A stretch of DNA of 24,270 nucleotides from contig CAJUFC010000127.1 of the NCBI GenBank assembly GCA_910585565.1, forward strand, positions 1 through 24,270, in the 5' to 3' direction. Below the pieces are notes generated by a model, which saw only the letters and a list, made by a program, of their open reading frames with translations, was not told where the DNA came from and made no database searches. The position numbers were made by a program, and so were the translations under genes. Origin of the DNA: an uncultured Eggerthellaceae bacterium (GTDB lineage: Bacteria > Actinomycetota > Coriobacteriia > Coriobacteriales > Eggerthellaceae). Below, one piece after another: positions 15,111 to 22,616 of the stretch (position 1 is the first letter of the stretch; the number at the start of each line of letters is the position of its first letter).

Positions 15111-16277
15111 ATGGCAGCCTTAGCGAACATCCTCGAAATCCTTAGCCGCATAGACAGCTCGTCGATATCGGTTCATCAAGAGCGCTGTGCGCTGGTAAGA
15201 AACAGGAATTCCGGCTGCACGCGATGCGCTGATGCGTGCACCTCAGGATGCATCTCGTTCACCGATCATGGCCTCGAGGTTGACGCCACTTTGTGCGTGG
15301 GGTGCGGAACATGCGCGACAGCATGCCCGACTGGCGCATTGGAGGCGAGAAATCCGACTGATGAGGACGTTTTGGGCAGCTGTGCAAATGCGATGAAGAG
15401 GCTGTCTGACGAAGTGGTTTTCGTCTGCTCAACAAAAGCTCAGCGCATGTCCTCGGTCATCGACCCAGAGAAATGCGTCATCGTGCCCTGTTTGGGAAGG
15501 ATAGAAGAAACCCTGCTGACAACGATAGCCTGTGCGGGGGCCAAGCGCATCGTCTTTGTCCACGACAGATGCCAATCATGCTCCCTGACGCCAGGAAAGC
15601 AGATGGCGCAGGAGGTCGCATCTACGGCAAGGGAGCTGATGCGAGCCTGGTCGATCGAATCCACGATTGAGATAACCGACGATGTGCCGATAGAATGCCA
15701 CCAGACAGAGGGCAGCTACGACAGCAACCGACGAGGGATGTTCAGCGATTTGGTTTCTCGAGCCAAATCGACAACGCGCTGCGTCATCGATGGCGAGAAG
15801 ACGACCCCAGAAAGCGAACAGAATCTGCGGTTCCAAAGGGTGATGGAGGACGGCACGTTGCCTCACTTCGTTCCTGAAAGGCGCAAGCAGCTGATAGGCG
15901 TCCTGGCCGGGCGCGGGGAGCCAGATGACATCATGGTCTCCACACGGCTGTGGGGGCACGTTCTCATAGACGCTCACACGTGTTCTTCGTGCCGCATGTG
16001 CGCCACATTCTGTCCGACCGGAGCAATCTCGAAATACGAACAAGAAGACGGCAGCTTTGGAGTCGAACATGCCCCCTCAGCTTGCGTGAAGTGCAGGATT
16101 TGCGAAAACATATGCCCAGAGAAAGCTCTCTCCCTTTCGGATGAGGTGTTTGCGGTCGACCTCATCAAGGGCGTAGTCGAACGGTATCCCATGAAGATGC
16201 GTCCTCGGGCAAAGAACCAAGAAGAAGCAGTGCGCAACACGATGCGGAACGTGCTCGGCTCAGAGCGCATCTACTGA
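15111..16277 (+). CDS. Polyferredoxin with a central MvhD-like region (388 aa)
   Basis: Soluble electron carrier with two ferredoxin pairs flanking a middle domain. N-terminal sites are C36/C39/C43/C47 (unusually CTRCADACTSGC) and C62/C65/C68/C72; C-terminal sites are C291/C294/C297/C301 and C325/C328/C331/C335. Between them, residues ~105-160 (VFVCSTKA, VPCLGRIEETLLTTIACAGAKRIVFVHDRCQSC) resemble the MvhD/HdrA-associated delta-subunit fold, which binds a [2Fe-2S] cluster; the residue match is only partial. There is no signal peptide, so it acts in the cytoplasm. It follows the 163-aa gene by 5 bp and converges with the LysR gene, overlapping its end by 7 bp. It could pass electrons between a cytoplasmic donor and the NapGH-like pair, or serve cofactor maturation. 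Confidence 0.85.
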   Translation: MAALANILEILSRIDSSSISVHQERCALVRNRNSGCTRCADACTSGCISFTDHGLEVDATLCVGCGTCATACPTGALEARNPTDEDVLGSCANAMKRLSDEVVFVCSTKAQRMSSVIDPEKCVIVPCLGRIEETLLTTIACAGAKRIVFVHDRCQSCSLTPGKQMAQEVASTARELMRAWSIESTIEITDDVPIECHQTEGSYDSNRRGMFSDLVSRAKSTTRCVIDGEKTTPESEQNLRFQRVMEDGTLPHFVPERRKQLIGVLAGRGEPDDIMVSTRLWGHVLIDAHTCSSCRMCATFCPTGAISKYEQEDGSFGVEHAPSACVKCRICENICPEKALSLSDEVFAVDLIKGVVERYPMKMRPRAKNQEEAVRNTMRNVLGSERIY

Positions 16278-17245
16278 TCGCTGCCAGGCTGCTGAGAGGT
16301 GCGCGCAGAGCCTCCTTCGCCCTGGGGCGCCGCAGCGATGCCGTTGACGATATCGCGTGCACGCCGGAAAGCGGAGATGACGCGCGAAAGCCGCTCCGCA
16401 TTCTCCGTTTTGTAAATGCAGTCGATTTGCAGCTTCACGTCTTCGCTCGCAACAGGTATGGCAACCGTGTCCCCTATCTGTCCCATGTATTTCAGCTGCG
16501 GCAGATTGTTGGGGAGCAGAACCACCCCTCCTGCAGGAGGGGTGGTCGCATAGCTGGTCTCGGGGCGTCCGAGCATCGGTCGCGTTTTGGGAGCAAATCC
16601 CGCCCTTTCGCATGCCTCCACGATGGAGCGCCATCCTGAGATTGAATATTCATCGATGAACTGAATGAAGGAGACCTCTTTCAGGTCAGCCATTCTGATC
16701 ATGCTTCGAGTAGCTAACGGGTTGCTGCGATCGACAACGGCTACGACCGGAATCGAGACAAGGCCGAAATGCTCCAATCCTTGCTCGGTAAGCACCCTTT
16801 CATGCTGATAAGCGAGAATGACATCGACCTCTCCCCTTTCGAGCATCAAGAAGAGGTTGGCGTCTTCCTTATGCTCATAGACGATAGGGGAAGCGCCTTC
16901 TGCACCGAGAATGGTAGAGGTGAGCGAAATCATGCTCATCAACATCGAATCGTAGAGAATGCCGTCTATCCTGATTGGCCTGTTGCGCGTCAACAGCTGA
17001 ATCTCTTCATGAGCACGGTCATACGCCTCGACAATCTGCGTTGCTGCGCCGAAGAGAACCCGACCGGCCTCGGTAAGCTTCACGCTTCTTCTGTCTCTCG
17101 AAAACAGCTCGCCCCCGAACTCGACCTCGAGCGCCTTCAGATGCTTGCTGAGCGCAGGCTGGGTCATATGCAGCTTATCTGCTGCTTCTGAGAAATTCAG
17201 GCACTTTGCCAACTCGATGAATTCCTTGTATTGCTCTATGCTCAT
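16271..17245 (-). CDS. LysR-family transcription regulator (324 aa)
   Basis: DNA-binding regulator with an N-terminal winged HTH (FIELAKCLNFSEAADKLHMTQPALSKHLKALE, residues ~9-41, typical LysR) followed by ELFSRDRRSVKLTEAGRVLF and a two-lobed effector domain to about residue 300; the C-terminal ~20 residues are a Gly/Gln-rich tail. The ATG at 17245 is chosen because the family always begins about here and because a perfect TATAAT sits 7 nt upstream; the frame is open to 17293, but that extension would cross the promoter. It is divergent from the 1001-aa molybdoenzyme gene, the classic arrangement for a LysR activator and its target. The inducer is unknown; a substrate of the neighbouring enzyme is likely. 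Confidence 0.93.
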   Translation of the reverse strand: MSIEQYKEFIELAKCLNFSEAADKLHMTQPALSKHLKALEVEFGGELFSRDRRSVKLTEAGRVLFGAATQIVEAYDRAHEEIQLLTRNRPIRIDGILYDSMLMSMISLTSTILGAEGASPIVYEHKEDANLFLMLERGEVDVILAYQHERVLTEQGLEHFGLVSIPVVAVVDRSNPLATRSMIRMADLKEVSFIQFIDEYSISGWRSIVEACERAGFAPKTRPMLGRPETSYATTPPAGGVVLLPNNLPQLKYMGQIGDTVAIPVASEDVKLQIDCIYKTENAERLSRVISAFRRARDIVNGIAAAPQGEGGSARTSQQPGSDQ

Positions 17246-17258
17246 GAAAATAATTATA
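17246..17258 (-). promoter_or_regulatory. Promoter -10 box for a leaderless LysR mRNA
   Basis: On the minus strand a perfect TATAAT (17253-17258) is followed by 7 nt (TATTTTC) and the ATG at 17245, with no ribosome site. Spacing is identical to that at the LuxR-type gene (7452-7464). Confidence 0.65.
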
Positions 17259-17313
17259 GAACCGCAACCGTTCGAGTGGACATATTCCGACAACTTGCCG
17301 CCGCTTATTCCGC

Positions 17314-17327
17314 ATCGTTATAACCAT
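17314..17327. promoter_or_regulatory. Second copy of the ATCGTTATAA operator
   Basis: ATCGTTATAACCAT matches the palindrome at 14482-14495 at 13 of 14 positions. A further half-site ATCGTTAT lies at 17363-17370 and AACGAT at 17347-17352. They lie between the divergent LysR and molybdoenzyme genes, where LysR proteins usually bind. Confidence 0.62.
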
Positions 17328-17377
17328 ATGCCGCAAAAGGCTCCGCAACGATTCGGCCTCAGATCGTTATTTCCTTA

Positions 17378-17418
17378 TCCCGTCTCAGCCGTCCATTATT
17401 GACCCAGATGAGACGGGA
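17378..17418. promoter_or_regulatory. 10-bp inverted repeat upstream of the molybdoenzyme gene
   Basis: TCCCGTCTCA (17378-17387) and TGAGACGGGA (17409-17418) are perfect inverted copies with centres 31 bp apart, about three helical turns. TCCCGTC appears a third time at 17472-17478. CCGTCTCAG is also found in the other control region at 14393-14401. A dimeric regulator bound to one DNA face is plausible. A candidate -10, TACAGT (17437-17442), lies just downstream but is weak. Confidence 0.55.
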
Positions 17419-17521
17419 GAACCTGGTTAACTCTCCTACAGTCTGAAACACAAGTTTTGCGTATCAGCTTCTCCCGTCGAACGAATAAACGCATTCGAGA
17501 GCATAAGAAGGAGGAAGGCAA

Positions 17522-20500
17522 ATGGGGAAGCTGAATATGTCGCGCCGTACGTTTACGAAAGTTGCGGCAGCTACAGCTGCGGCGACCGCCCTTACGGGCT
17601 TGGCGACGCAGACAGCCTTGGCTGAGACCACAGACGACAAGATCGCCAAAGCTGGCGAGATCAAGAAGATCAGGTCAACCTGTCGAGGCTGCGGCAAGGT
17701 CGAATGCGGTGTTTGGGTATATGTGCAGGACGGAAAGGTGATCCGAACCGAAGGCGATGAGGATTGCTATCTCACCATGGGCAACCACTGCTCGAAGGGC
17801 CAGGCATCCATCCAAGCTGCATACCACCCCGACCGCATCAAGTATCCGATGAAGCGCACGAACCCGAAAGGAAGCGCTGATCCGGGCTGGGTCCGCATCA
17901 GCTGGGATGAGGCCTATCAGACCATCGCCGATAACATCAAGCAGATCCGTGACAAGTACGGCCCAGAGAGTCTGTTCTCGTGGTGCGGCACCGGTCGTCA
18001 GTGGTGCATGCAGTCTGACGCAGGCATGGCGCTCGAGCTGTTCGGATCGCCGAACATCGTCGCTGCTTATCAGGTCTGCAAGGGTCCGCGCCACTTCGCC
18101 TCCCGCTTGGATAACGTGCAGGCATGGTCGTGGTCGGAGGTCATCAACCACTCGCCGGTGTTCGTACAGTGGGCAACCGACCAGTCCATATCGAACTACG
18201 ACGATGCATGCCGCACCGTCGTGGACGTGGCCGCGACTGCTGACACCTTCATCTCCGTCGACCCGCGCATGACGAACCTCGGCCGCACGGCTGACTACTG
18301 GCTGCCCTTGCGCCCCGGCACCGACAACGCGCTTGCTCTGGGCTGGTGCAACATCATCCTCGAGCACGACCTGATGGACGAGCAGTTCATCAAACGCTGG
18401 ACCAACGCGCCGTTCATCGTGGTCCCTGAGATGGAGCCAACCGGATACACCGAGAAGGTGCAAAACGGCGGCAACCCCTGGGATTATCGCACGCGTCTTT
18501 TGACCGAGGCCGACATCGACCCGTCCATGGTTGACTGGGCCATCGAAGGCGACGGCAACCCGAAGCGCTACCTTGTGTTCGATCAGCTGAACAACCGCTG
18601 GACCTATTGGCAAGCCGATCCCGAAGATGCGCATTGGGAAGGCGAGACATGGTCGAAGCAGACCAAGGGCTTCACCCAGGATGTTTCGCGCCTACGCGAT
18701 GATGGCTCCAAGGTGGCTGGCTGGGTGGCCGACCTCTCTGAGTTCAATCCGCTCATCGACCCGGCGCTCTATGGCGAATTCGACATCAAGCTGAAGGACG
18801 GCCAGACGCTGAAGGGTCGCCCCGTATTCGACCTGTGGGCCACCTACCTGGAGCAGTTCACGCCAGAACGCGTCTCCGAGATCACTGGCGTCGATGCGAA
18901 GACCATCGAGGACGCTTGCTTGGCATGGGCGACCCGCGTCGACCCACGCATCCCCAACGGCGGCATCTGCTATGGCCTGGGCGTCGAGCATGCAGCAAAT
19001 TCCACGCAGAACTGCCGTGCCATCATGGCGGCTTGCGCGATGGTCGGCGCCATCGACACGCCTGGCGGCCAACGCGGCGCCACCATGGGCTGGACCGAGC
19101 AGTCGGGCCCCGGCTCCATGCTTCCTTCCATGGCAGCCTTCGCTTTCATGCCCGATGTCGAGACGGCTTGGAAGAAGGCTGGCGCTGACAAGATGCCGCT
19201 TCTGTATTGGTACAACGTCTGGGCGGACTGCAATTCGACCATGGAGTGCGCGGCGAAAGAGCCCGACGCTCCCTACGAAATCCATGGCGGCATGATCGGT
19301 TCGGGCGACCACATGAACATGGGCAACGCCGCCTACAACTGGGATGCCCTGAACAAGCTGGACTTCCTGTTCGAGGCGAATCTGTGGCATTCTCCCACAT
19401 CGGGGGCTGCAGACATCCTCCTGCCGGTATGTCACTGGACCGAAATGAACGCGTTCCGCATCGCCCAGGGCTCCGGCGGCAGCTTCTCGGTGTGCGTCCG
19501 CACGGTTGACCCGCCCGGAGAGTGCAAGTCCGACCCGCTCTATTTCATGGAGCTCTCCGAATACATGGGCGTTCCCGCTTTCGATGGGGACGACCCGTGG
19601 CTGCACAAGTCTGGAAAGGACATGGAGATCGAGAACCTGACCATCCAGTGCTGCGTGCAGGGCTGTGCGCCGTACGATTCGTGGCAGGAGCTCGCGAATG
19701 CCTACCAAGAGCACGGCACCTGGAACATGAAGAAGGAGCTGCCAGACGATTGGGGCACCTTCCGCCGCTACGAGGTGGGACAGGCCTATCTGCCTGGGCC
19801 GCATCAGCAACCCGCGAAGCAGAACATCAACATCCCCGGCTTCCCCACACCAACGATGAAGCACGAGCTGTGGTGCACGTCCATCGAGTCTTTCTATCCA
19901 GACGGCCTCGACGGCCCGGAGCTCGCTCCTGGGTTCACGAGCGAAGCGCTGCCGTACTACACAGAGCCTGGCCATGGAATCGTTGCCGACAAGGAGACCT
20001 ACCAGGAGTATCCCATCACGCTGATCTCTGGCCGCCGCATCCCGGTGTACTTCCACTCCGAGCATCGCCAGCTGCCTTGGTGCCGCGAGCTTTGGCCTGC
20101 GCCGCGCATGGAAATCAACCCTGAGACGGCAGCTGAGCTCGGCATCGAGCAGGGCGACTGGGTCTGGATCGAGAGCCCCTGGGGCAAAGTACGGCAAACA
20201 GCCGACCTGTACTACGGCATCAAGCCCGGCATGATCAATGCCGAGCACCAGTGGTGGTACCCCGAGCTCGCGCAAGCAGACAAGGGCTTCAAGCTGTCAT
20301 GCATCAACTGCATCACCGACCGCAAGACGCAGGACAAGTACAACGGCTCATCGAACGTTCGCACCTATCCGGTAAAGGTCTACAAAGCAACGCCCGAGAA
20401 CTCGCCATTCAACAACCCCGTCCCTTGCGGCGACGACGGCACCGAGATCATCCACGACGCCTCCGATCCGCGCCTAAAGAAGTGGGTCATCGGCGGCGAG

Positions 20501-20527
20501 GGAATACACCCCGACAACTTTGCTTAG
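17522..20527 (+). CDS. TAT-exported molybdopterin oxidoreductase, catechol-dehydroxylase/acetylene-hydratase-like (1001 aa)
   Basis: Large catalytic subunit with bis-MGD cofactor. A TAT signal is clear (S7-R8-R9-T-F-T-K, hydrophobic Ala/Thr stretch, likely cut after A34). The cluster site is C54-x2-C57-x4-C62 with C90 (CRGCGKVEC...NHCSKGQAS), one residue longer than the common C-x2-C-x3-C. In ELFGSPNIVAAYQVCKGPRH, C186 falls where formate-dehydrogenase, thiosulfate-reductase and acetylene-hydratase relatives place a Cys ligand to Mo/W; DMSO reductases have Ser. The ~1000-aa length, the large middle insert (~280-420) and the partners resemble the catechol dehydroxylases of Eggerthellaceae. AAGGAGG precedes the ATG. 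It is followed by FeS and membrane subunits, and is probably induced by the divergent LysR. The substrate is unknown; reduction of an organic acceptor is inferred. Confidence 0.9.
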   Translation: MGKLNMSRRTFTKVAAATAAATALTGLATQTALAETTDDKIAKAGEIKKIRSTCRGCGKVECGVWVYVQDGKVIRTEGDEDCYLTMGNHCSKGQASIQAAYHPDRIKYPMKRTNPKGSADPGWVRISWDEAYQTIADNIKQIRDKYGPESLFSWCGTGRQWCMQSDAGMALELFGSPNIVAAYQVCKGPRHFASRLDNVQAWSWSEVINHSPVFVQWATDQSISNYDDACRTVVDVAATADTFISVDPRMTNLGRTADYWLPLRPGTDNALALGWCNIILEHDLMDEQFIKRWTNAPFIVVPEMEPTGYTEKVQNGGNPWDYRTRLLTEADIDPSMVDWAIEGDGNPKRYLVFDQLNNRWTYWQADPEDAHWEGETWSKQTKGFTQDVSRLRDDGSKVAGWVADLSEFNPLIDPALYGEFDIKLKDGQTLKGRPVFDLWATYLEQFTPERVSEITGVDAKTIEDACLAWATRVDPRIPNGGICYGLGVEHAANSTQNCRAIMAACAMVGAIDTPGGQRGATMGWTEQSGPGSMLPSMAAFAFMPDVETAWKKAGADKMPLLYWYNVWADCNSTMECAAKEPDAPYEIHGGMIGSGDHMNMGNAAYNWDALNKLDFLFEANLWHSPTSGAADILLPVCHWTEMNAFRIAQGSGGSFSVCVRTVDPPGECKSDPLYFMELSEYMGVPAFDGDDPWLHKSGKDMEIENLTIQCCVQGCAPYDSWQELANAYQEHGTWNMKKELPDDWGTFRRYEVGQAYLPGPHQQPAKQNINIPGFPTPTMKHELWCTSIESFYPDGLDGPELAPGFTSEALPYYTEPGHGIVADKETYQEYPITLISGRRIPVYFHSEHRQLPWCRELWPAPRMEINPETAAELGIEQGDWVWIESPWGKVRQTADLYYGIKPGMINAEHQWWYPELAQADKGFKLSCINCITDRKTQDKYNGSSNVRTYPVKVYKATPENSPFNNPVPCGDDGTEIIHDASDPRLKKWVIGGEGIHPDNFA

Positions 20528-20542
20528 GAAAGGAGGCAGAAA

Positions 20543-21163
20543 ATGTCACAGTATGCAATCGTCACCGACCTGGACCGCTGCGTTGGCTGTCTAGCTTGCT
20601 CGGTTTCCTGCAAAGTAATCAACGGCGTTCCCATCGGCAACTTCTGGAACAAGACGCTGCGCGTCGGACCAAACCCCAAAGAGGGCGGTTCAGGGCAGTG
20701 GCCTGACGTAGAGATGTACTTCTTGAACGTCCAGTGCCAGCACTGCGAGGATCCCGAATGCGTAAAGGTGTGTCCGACGGGAGCCTCGCACAAGCTGCCT
20801 GACGGCACCGTGCAGGTAGATAAGGAAAAGTGCATCGGCTGTCAGTTCTGTGCGATGTCGTGTCCCTACAACGTGCGCTACCTCAACGAAGAGGAACGCG
20901 TGGTTGAGAAATGCACGCTCTGCGAGCAGAAGATCAGCCAAGGCGAGCTGCCCCAGTGCGTCAGCCAGTGCTGCGGCATGGCGCGCTATTTCGGTGACGC
21001 GGACGATGGCATCGAGAGCTTCCGCGGTCCACGTGGCACCACGTTGGGCGAGTTCGTCGAGGATTTCGACGAGTCGCAGGTCTACAAGCTGCCCGATGCG
21101 GGCAACAAACCATCGCTCATGTACATCCTGAGAGACATGAAGTGGCAAGGAGGTGACGAATAG
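20543..21163 (+). CDS. DmsB-like iron-sulfur subunit of the second molybdoenzyme (206 aa)
   Basis: Electron-transfer subunit with four [4Fe-4S] sites. Cysteine groups are DRCVGCLACSVSCK (C13/C16/C19/C23), CQHCEDPECVKVCPTGA, CIGCQFCAMSCPYNVRY and the split CTLC...CVSQCC. It lacks a signal peptide and would be exported with the large subunit. An insert after the first site (GNFWNKTLRVGPNPKEGGSGQWPDVEMYFL) is unlike DmsB and nearer to NrfC/PhsB/TtrB-type subunits. AAAGGAGG precedes the ATG, 15 bp after the large-subunit stop. It should link the membrane subunit downstream to the 1001-aa enzyme. Confidence 0.94.
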   Translation: MSQYAIVTDLDRCVGCLACSVSCKVINGVPIGNFWNKTLRVGPNPKEGGSGQWPDVEMYFLNVQCQHCEDPECVKVCPTGASHKLPDGTVQVDKEKCIGCQFCAMSCPYNVRYLNEEERVVEKCTLCEQKISQGELPQCVSQCCGMARYFGDADDGIESFRGPRGTTLGEFVEDFDESQVYKLPDAGNKPSLMYILRDMKWQGGDE

Positions 21164-22197
21164 TGGAGTTGCAATGGCCTCTAATCCTCTTCACCACGTT
21201 CGTAGCTTGGTGTGCGGGGCTTTTCGCTACGCAGTGCGTCATGGCCTACAAGAAGGCTGCCCCAAAGACCCAGGTGATATCCTGGGTCACGGCGGCAGTG
21301 CTCTTGGTCATCGGCGGCATCTCGGTATTCCTGCATCTTGAGCATTGGGAACGAATCTTCAATGGTTTCGGCCACATCACATCCGGCATCACGCAGGAGT
21401 TGATAGCCATCGTCGTGCTGGCAGTGGTGGCGGTCGTATACATCATCTTCCTGCGCAAATCCGATGACGGCGGCTCAGTGCCGCGCTGGCTTGCGGTTGT
21501 GGGCATCGTGGTTTCCGCCATCCTCGTGGTCGTCATGGCCCACTCCTACATGATGCCGGCACGTCCGGCGTGGGACAGCCCGTTCTGGGTGCTTTGCGTG
21601 CTTGGCAACGCCTGCGTTCTTGGGCCGGCTACGTTCATCATACTCATGTCCGTCAAAGGAGAGCTCGGCGCAGGCAGGAAGGCTAGCTCCGACGCGCCTT
21701 CGAACGACACCGATCAGACGAGCGAGCAGGATGCCGACTCTTCTGCATCTGCATCTCCCGCAGCAACAACGAGCGAAGCTAAAGACGCTGCAGAGCCTGC
21801 CGCTCAGACGGCCAAGAAGGGCAGCTGCTTTGCGTCGCAGCTCATGTGCTGGGGCGCTATCGCCAACGCGGTAACCTCGCTGCTGTACGTCATCAGCATG
21901 GCATTCGCAACATCGTCCCTGGCGGATATGGGCTACTATTTCGACCCCACTCACCCCAATCATGCGATGATGGAGGTGGCTGACTTCAGTCCCTTCGGCG
22001 GCGAGAACCTTCTCATAGTCTTGCTCGGAGTCATCATCGTGGGAACGATACTGCCCATAGTTTTCTCTATCCTTGGCAAGAAGAAAGGCGACTGGGTGAA
22101 GTGGAGCGCGCTGGTCCTTGTCTGCGCGCTCGTCGGAGCAATCTGCATTCGGGTTGCCTTCTACAATGCAGGAGCTTCCATCTTCATGCTCTATTAG
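21163..22197 (+). CDS. DmsC-like membrane anchor of the second molybdoenzyme (344 aa)
   Basis: Polytopic membrane subunit expected to oxidise menaquinol for the FeS subunit. The start is a GTG at 21163 that overlaps the preceding TAG by one base and is served by a perfect AGGAGGTGA site. About eight hydrophobic helices are visible; WPLILFTTFVAWCAGLF and SVFLHLEHWERIFNGFGHITSGITQEL match the DmsC N-terminal pattern with its His-rich quinol region. A ~55-residue Ser/Ala/Asp/Thr-rich hydrophilic insert (about residues 167-222) sits between helices 5 and 6. This is a different position from the insert in the second dmsC gene at 2200 but of similar character. Confidence 0.9.
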   Translation: MELQWPLILFTTFVAWCAGLFATQCVMAYKKAAPKTQVISWVTAAVLLVIGGISVFLHLEHWERIFNGFGHITSGITQELIAIVVLAVVAVVYIIFLRKSDDGGSVPRWLAVVGIVVSAILVVVMAHSYMMPARPAWDSPFWVLCVLGNACVLGPATFIILMSVKGELGAGRKASSDAPSNDTDQTSEQDADSSASASPAATTSEAKDAAEPAAQTAKKGSCFASQLMCWGAIANAVTSLLYVISMAFATSSLADMGYYFDPTHPNHAMMEVADFSPFGGENLLIVLLGVIIVGTILPIVFSILGKKKGDWVKWSALVLVCALVGAICIRVAFYNAGASIFMLY

Positions 22198-22208
22198 CAT
22201 CCCCGACC

Positions 22209-22236
22209 GAAGGGATGGAGGATCGATCTTCCCTTC
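22209..22236 (+). terminator. Hairpin just after the second molybdoenzyme operon
   Basis: GAAGGGA (22209-22215) and TCCCTTC (22230-22236) pair around a GGATCGATC core 12 bp past the last stop codon, followed by TTCTCCC. This is a plausible but weak terminator; the T-run is poor. Confidence 0.45.
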
Positions 22237-22289
22237 TTCTCCCGATCCTGACCCCCATCCCTTCCTAACTTCGCCAACTCTCTACCTAC

Positions 22290-22326
22290 GGCAAGTCGCT
22301 GCCCCTCCCTCCGGCATCGACTTGCC
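22290..22326. repeat. 9-bp inverted repeat in the spacer
   Basis: GGCAAGTCG (22290-22298) and CGACTTGCC (22318-22326) form a perfect 9-bp stem with a 19-nt loop in a C/T-rich spacer. Its function is not evident. Confidence 0.5.
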
Positions 22327-22338
22327 AACCCCCTCTCC

Positions 22339-22414
22339 CTGAGGACCCCCCTCGGACTCGACTCTTCCCCTAATCCCTTGCAAGTTTTGAGTCGCGTCCG
22401 AGGGGGGTCCTCAG
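22339..22414. repeat. 26-bp-arm inverted repeat, very strong hairpin
   Basis: Arms 22339-22364 and 22389-22414 pair at 25 of 26 positions (core GGACCCCCCTCGGAC) around a 24-nt loop. No T-run follows on either strand. Loop length and the loop words CCCCTAATCCCTTGC are shared with the hairpin at 11010-11069, though the stems are unrelated. It may be a strong factor-dependent terminator, a small RNA or a mobile palindromic repeat. The rest of the 22198-22578 spacer shows no credible gene. Confidence 0.75.
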
Positions 22415-22578
22415 TCCTCTTTGAAGGCACAATGCCCCGCGGGCACAGGGTGGGAGATGTCTGATGTCTCTCGATCATCGCCGCTTTCCAAAGCCGAATC
22501 CATGATTGCGGCTCTCGAATTTTGGCGCTCACGAGCATTCTTACTGCTTTCGATAGAAAAAGGGGATGACAGAAAGAA

Positions 22579-22607
22579 AATGGCCCTCGCGGATAGCGAA
22601 GGCCATT
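22579..22607 (-). terminator. Terminator following the tRNA remnant
   Basis: AATGGCC-C-TCGC and GCGA-A-GGCCATT form an 11-bp stem with one C/A mismatch and a 5-nt loop. On the minus strand it is followed by TTTTCTTTCT, a good intrinsic terminator 10 bp downstream of the tRNA 3' end. It is likely the original tRNA-Ala terminator. Confidence 0.75.
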
Positions 22608-22616
22608 CAAACTGTC

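Noticed and set aside
14383..22389. CAAGTTTTG at 14383, 17451 and 22381
   Set aside because: Two copies lie in control regions but the third is in a hairpin loop; a 9-base word chosen after the fact is weak evidence for a common site.
22198..22616. A gene or CRISPR array in the hairpin-rich spacer
   Set aside because: Short frames there lack ribosome sites and family patterns, and the repeats are inverted pairs rather than evenly spaced direct repeats.
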